7,542 nt of DNA from Candidatus Saccharibacteria bacterium UBA5152 (GTDB lineage: Bacteria > Patescibacteriota > Saccharimonadia > Saccharimonadales > UBA4665): positions 5,154 through 12,695 of the forward strand of contig DHXQ01000010.1 in assembly GCA_002413755.1 (NCBI GenBank), written 5' to 3'. The position numbers and the translations under genes were made by a program. Position 1 is the stretch's first letter. Each line of letters begins with the position of its first letter. The notes beneath the pieces were generated by a model. The model was not told the DNA's origin. It did not search any database and saw only the letters and a list, made by a program, of their open reading frames with translations. Below, one piece after another: positions 4,733 through 7,542 of the stretch.

Positions 4733-6508
4733 CTACTCGGCGAGATCGAAGGCTTTCAGGCGCTTGTCTTTGGTGGTGCCCGGTGCCAGCTGTTGTAATG
4801 CTAACAGTTTGGCATAAATACCATCGGTCTTTTCGAGCTCTGCCGGGGTGCCCGATTCGGCAATCCGGCCACCGCTCAGCGTCACGATCTGGTCGACATG
4901 CGAGATGGTACTCAGGCGGTGGGCGATGATCAAGGTGGTGCGGTTCTGCATCAGGTGTTCCAGGGCTTCCTGGACCGCCCGTTCGCTCTTGGTATCGAGA
5001 CTACTAGTGGCCTCATCGAGGATCAGGATTGGTGCATCCTTGAGTAAGGCCCGGGCGATGGCGATGCGTTGTTTTTGGCCACCACTGAGTTTCAGACCCC
5101 TCTCGCCGATTTGGCTGTCGTAGCCCTTCTCAAACTTCATGATGAAGTCGTGAGCGTTGGCAGCCTCGGCGGCCTGCTCGATAGCTTTCTGAGTGGCCTG
5201 CGGGTTGCTGTAGGCGATGTTCTCACGGATGGTACCGCTGAACAGCGCTGGCTCCTGGAAAACGACACCGATCGCTTCGTGCAGGCTGGCCTGGGTAATG
5301 TCGGAAATACTCTGGCCGTCAATGGTGACGGTGCCGCCGCCGACTTCGTAGAGCCGCAACAGGATGTTGGTGATGGTGGTCTTGCCCTCACCGCTCTCGC
5401 CGACCAGTGCCAGTTTGCTGCCAGGAGCAACCCGGAAGCTGACGCCGCGGAGGACGTGCTCGCCACCTTCGTAGCCGAACCGGACGTCATCGAAGATCAC
5501 TTCGCCGTGGCCTACCTTGAGCGTAGCGGCGTCAGGTTTGTCAGTGATCGAGGGTTTGATACTCATGATTTCGAAGTAGTCTTTACTATCAGCCATGGCC
5601 CGCTGGGTGTTCTCAACCAGGAAGCTAATCGTGAAGATTGGAATCCGGATCTGCTGGGCAAACAGCACCAGGGCAACGGCTTCACCAGGGGTGATGTGGC
5701 CTTGGGCAGCCGAGACAAAGACGTACAAATAGACGCCCAAAAAGATGACGTTCAGGACCAGCCGGCGGCGGAAATCGCTGATATGCCACATCTTGGACTG
5801 CGGTTGGTTAGTATCGACCACCTTGCGCATATGTCCATCGAAGAATTTGAGTTCAGCCAGTTGTTGGCGGTAGCTTTTGACGACTTTGATCTGGTTGACA
5901 GCCTCGGCAAAGCGGCCGCTGGCCACGTCCAGCTCGTGGTTCTTGGTGGCTTGATATTTCTGCCACTTGCTACTGGTGCGCATCGTCATCAGGATATATA
6001 TCGGGTACAGCGACAACAGCATCAGGGCCACCGGCCAACTGTAATAGGCCACAGCCACCAGCGCGAAGACGGTCGTCACGATGAACTGCAGGAAGTTATT
6101 GCTGAACATCTGCACGAAGTTGGTGATCTGGGTGATCGAGCGGTTCAGGCGGTTGATGATCTTGCCCGACAGTTCGGTATCAAAGTATTGCTGCGGCAAC
6201 GTTAACAGATGCGCAAAATATTGCTTGCTGAGCATCCGCTGCAGCTTGACTGACATGATATCACCGAGGCAGCCGGTGATGTTGTTCAGGATATTAACGG
6301 CAAAATCCATCACGAACAGCAGGACTGCCATCAGGATGACAAAGTCAACCCGGGCCTGCTTGCCTTTGCGGACTTCGTCAATCGCCCAACCGGTCAAGAC
6401 CGGAAATAGGATGAGGGTGATACTGGCCAGCACCGACAGAATGGTAATGGCGATGTAGTAGCGGCGAAGGCCTTTGGCGACCGCAAGGATTCGTATGATG
6501 CTCTTCAT
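4733..6508 (-). CDS. ABC transporter, type I exporter (fused membrane and ATPase domains)
   Basis: A 591-residue half-transporter of the MsbA/LmrA-like exporter class: six hydrophobic segments (about 18-38, 55-76, 133-153, 157-176, 250-269, 276-298) and then one nucleotide-binding domain. Seen in the ATPase: A-loop Tyr346, Walker A GESGEGKTT (370-378), Q-loop Gln418 (FQEP), signature LSGGQ (474-478), Walker B ILILDE (494-499) with catalytic Glu499, D-loop SSLD (502-505) and H-loop His530 (AHRLST). All catalytic residues are intact, so a homodimer would have two working ATP sites; no second half-transporter is adjacent. It would use ATP to push a lipid, drug or peptide outward; the substrate cannot be read from sequence. 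There is no peptidase or other extra domain; the C-terminus has a short basic/acidic tail of about 18 residues. It starts eight bases after pheT without a Shine-Dalgarno sequence, so it is probably coupled to it. Confidence 0.95.
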   Translation of the reverse strand: MKSIIRILAVAKGLRRYYIAITILSVLASITLILFPVLTGWAIDEVRKGKQARVDFVILMAVLLFVMDFAVNILNNITGCLGDIMSVKLQRMLSKQYFAHLLTLPQQYFDTELSGKIINRLNRSITQITNFVQMFSNNFLQFIVTTVFALVAVAYYSWPVALMLLSLYPIYILMTMRTSSKWQKYQATKNHELDVASGRFAEAVNQIKVVKSYRQQLAELKFFDGHMRKVVDTNQPQSKMWHISDFRRRLVLNVIFLGVYLYVFVSAAQGHITPGEAVALVLFAQQIRIPIFTISFLVENTQRAMADSKDYFEIMSIKPSITDKPDAATLKVGHGEVIFDDVRFGYEGGEHVLRGVSFRVAPGSKLALVGESGEGKTTITNILLRLYEVGGGTVTIDGQSISDITQASLHEAIGVVFQEPALFSGTIRENIAYSNPQATQKAIEQAAEAANAHDFIMKFEKGYDSQIGERGLKLSGGQKQRIAIARALLKDAPILILDEATSSLDTKSERAVQEALEHLMQNRTTLIIAHRLSTISHVDQIVTLSGGRIAESGTPAELEKTDGIYAKLLALQQLAPGTTKDKRLKAFDLAE

Positions 6509-6516
6509 GAGGCGGC

Positions 6517-7542
6517 TTAGACTCGTTCAGCCTGGAGGGCTGCGGCGGCCGCCGTGGTCGCGGCGTCAAGCATGGCACTGACTTCGGTGTCGGTCATGGT
6601 CTTGTCGTGCGAAGCGACGCTGTAGCGGAAGGTAATGTTCTTGTGGTCCAGGTCATCGGGGCTTTGGTAAATCGACGTAGGCTGTAAGTTTGACAACATC
6701 GTGTCAGATTCCTGATCATTCAGTGAGGAGTGGACGGTGTCGTAGAGTTGTTGGTAGTTAACAATGGCAGGCACGCGCAGCGAGAGGTCTTGCCAGACCT
6801 TCGGGAATCGCGGCAACGGCGTGTAATCCTCTGTCGTCTGCTGCTCGAGAGCTGACAGGAAAATTTCAAAACCGGCGCTGAACTTTGGCAATTTGAAGGC
6901 CTTGGCAACACTCGGCTTGTATTCACCGACGACACCGACGATGTACTTACCATTCCAGAGCACTGCCGAACGGTTTGGCTCGAAGGGCTTCGTCATTTGC
7001 TCTAATAGGGCGTGGCCGTCGTATGACGCGGTAGCCAGCGGCTGATACGTATAGCTTTGCCCGGTAGCTCGGAGTAATTCGTCAAGATAGTTTCGGGCCT
7101 GGTAGTACGGCGCACCGTCGAACTTATCAGCAGCCGCTTTGTCCTGAGCAGCAAATACCAGTGCCAACCGGTTGAACTCGCGTGGTAGGCCGCCCTCGTC
7201 AACTTCGGTGGTGGCATGGGCTTTGCCGAATTCAAACAGGGCGAAAGCATCATAGCCAGCTTTGCTATTGGGGTGGATCTGACCCAGCAGACTGGGCGTT
7301 AGGCTCAAGCGGTAATACTGCAGGTCAGGACTGAGGGCGTTGCCAAGCTTGTAGGCGATCTCCGGGTCTTGCCCGGTGCGGGTCAGGACGTTTTCGTGGA
7401 CAAAGCTGTAGGTCAGGACTTCGTTGGCCCCGAGGCGGGACAGTTGCGCACGCAGTGCGTGTTTGAGCTCGACGACGGCGTTTTTGGCAGCTGGTTTGAT
7501 GGAACGCTGCGGCAGTTCACGCGGCAGTTTATCAAAACCATA
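6517..7542 (-). CDS. pheT: Phenylalanyl-tRNA synthetase beta subunit, C-terminal part (5' end outside window)
   Basis: The frame stays open to the right edge of the window, so the gene begins outside; 341 residues are visible. PheT pairs with PheS in the (alpha-beta)2 enzyme that charges tRNA-Phe in the cytoplasm. From the window edge come YGFDKLP, then a segment with EVLTYSFV and a short NALSPDL...YYRLSLTPSLL stretch typical of the catalytic-like core of the beta subunit. ALFEFGK follows (the family's LFEIGR), then the end of the core with VGVVGEY. The last hundred residues match the ferredoxin-fold anticodon-binding domain (FDX-ACB): PLPRFPKVWQDLSLRVP (about visible residues 242-258), an ITFRYS strand and TMTDTEVSAML. 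The usual RD of the FDX-ACB motif reads QD here. It ends with TAA at 6517-6519, eight bases before the ABC transporter start, so the two are very likely one operon. Confidence 0.95.
   Translation of the reverse strand, partial: YGFDKLPRELPQRSIKPAAKNAVVELKHALRAQLSRLGANEVLTYSFVHENVLTRTGQDPEIAYKLGNALSPDLQYYRLSLTPSLLGQIHPNSKAGYDAFALFEFGKAHATTEVDEGGLPREFNRLALVFAAQDKAAADKFDGAPYYQARNYLDELLRATGQSYTYQPLATASYDGHALLEQMTKPFEPNRSAVLWNGKYIVGVVGEYKPSVAKAFKLPKFSAGFEIFLSALEQQTTEDYTPLPRFPKVWQDLSLRVPAIVNYQQLYDTVHSSLNDQESDTMLSNLQPTSIYQSPDDLDHKNITFRYSVASHDKTMTDTEVSAMLDAATTAAAAALQAERV

Noticed and set aside
5069..6205. A 378-codon open frame on the + strand, antisense to the ABC transporter.
   Set aside because: It lies entirely within a gene whose every ABC motif is intact on the other strand, has no ribosome binding site or recognisable domain, and is a typical shadow of a GC-rich-third-position coding sequence.
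7306..7308. TTG (on the - strand) at 7308 as the start of the pheT-like product.
   Set aside because: The same frame runs on for 78 codons to the window edge and continues the PheT similarity (EVLTYSFV and neighbouring residues), so it is an internal codon.

Overview
The window is ordinary-looking, densely packed bacterial chromosome of moderate GC. One partial gene at the left edge is on the + strand. Nine genes, the last one partial, are on the - strand. The combination of small compact proteins, a glutathione-independent-looking redoxin/thioredoxin reductase pair, very short intergenic gaps and several proteins of unknown family suggests a small-genome lineage such as the Candidate Phyla Radiation, possibly Saccharibacteria. 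That placement is a hunch from family resemblance, not shown by a marker. TGA is used as a stop (in an ATGA overlap at 2563-2566), which argues against the UGA=Gly lineages (Gracilibacteria, SR1/Absconditabacteria).

Layout, in the direction of transcription of the - strand genes (right to left). (1) 7542-6517 is the C-terminal part of pheT (phenylalanyl-tRNA synthetase beta). Eight bases later comes a complete type I ABC exporter (6508-4733). (2) After a 58-base gap with a candidate extended -10 promoter comes a membrane-anchored FKBP prolyl isomerase (4674-4123), then a soluble FKBP paralogue (4092-3736). Three bases further is an unknown membrane-anchored protein with two cysteines on the outside (3732-3250). 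(3) A 111-base gap carries the best promoter of the window and a perfect Shine-Dalgarno sequence. It leads into a glutaredoxin/NrdH-like redoxin (3138-2890), a three-helix membrane protein (2886-2563) and thioredoxin reductase trxB (2566-1589), with gaps of 3 bases and an overlap of 4. (4) A 328-residue protein of unknown family (1527-541) follows after 61 bases. It may have its own promoter placed so close that the mRNA would be leaderless. (5) Its last codon and stop overlap tail-to-tail with a + strand flavin reductase-type gene (1-546) that enters from the left.

Functionally the window joins translation (pheT), export (ABC), protein folding on both sides of the membrane (the FKBP pair) and thiol redox supply (redoxin plus TrxB, and perhaps the flavoprotein reductase). 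The least ordinary points are: the redoxin-membrane protein-TrxB cassette with translational coupling; the duplicated FKBP domain split between cytoplasm and cell surface, with an altered active-site Asp in both copies; and two unrecognised proteins. I see no mobile element, CRISPR array, tRNA or rRNA, and no clear intrinsic terminator.
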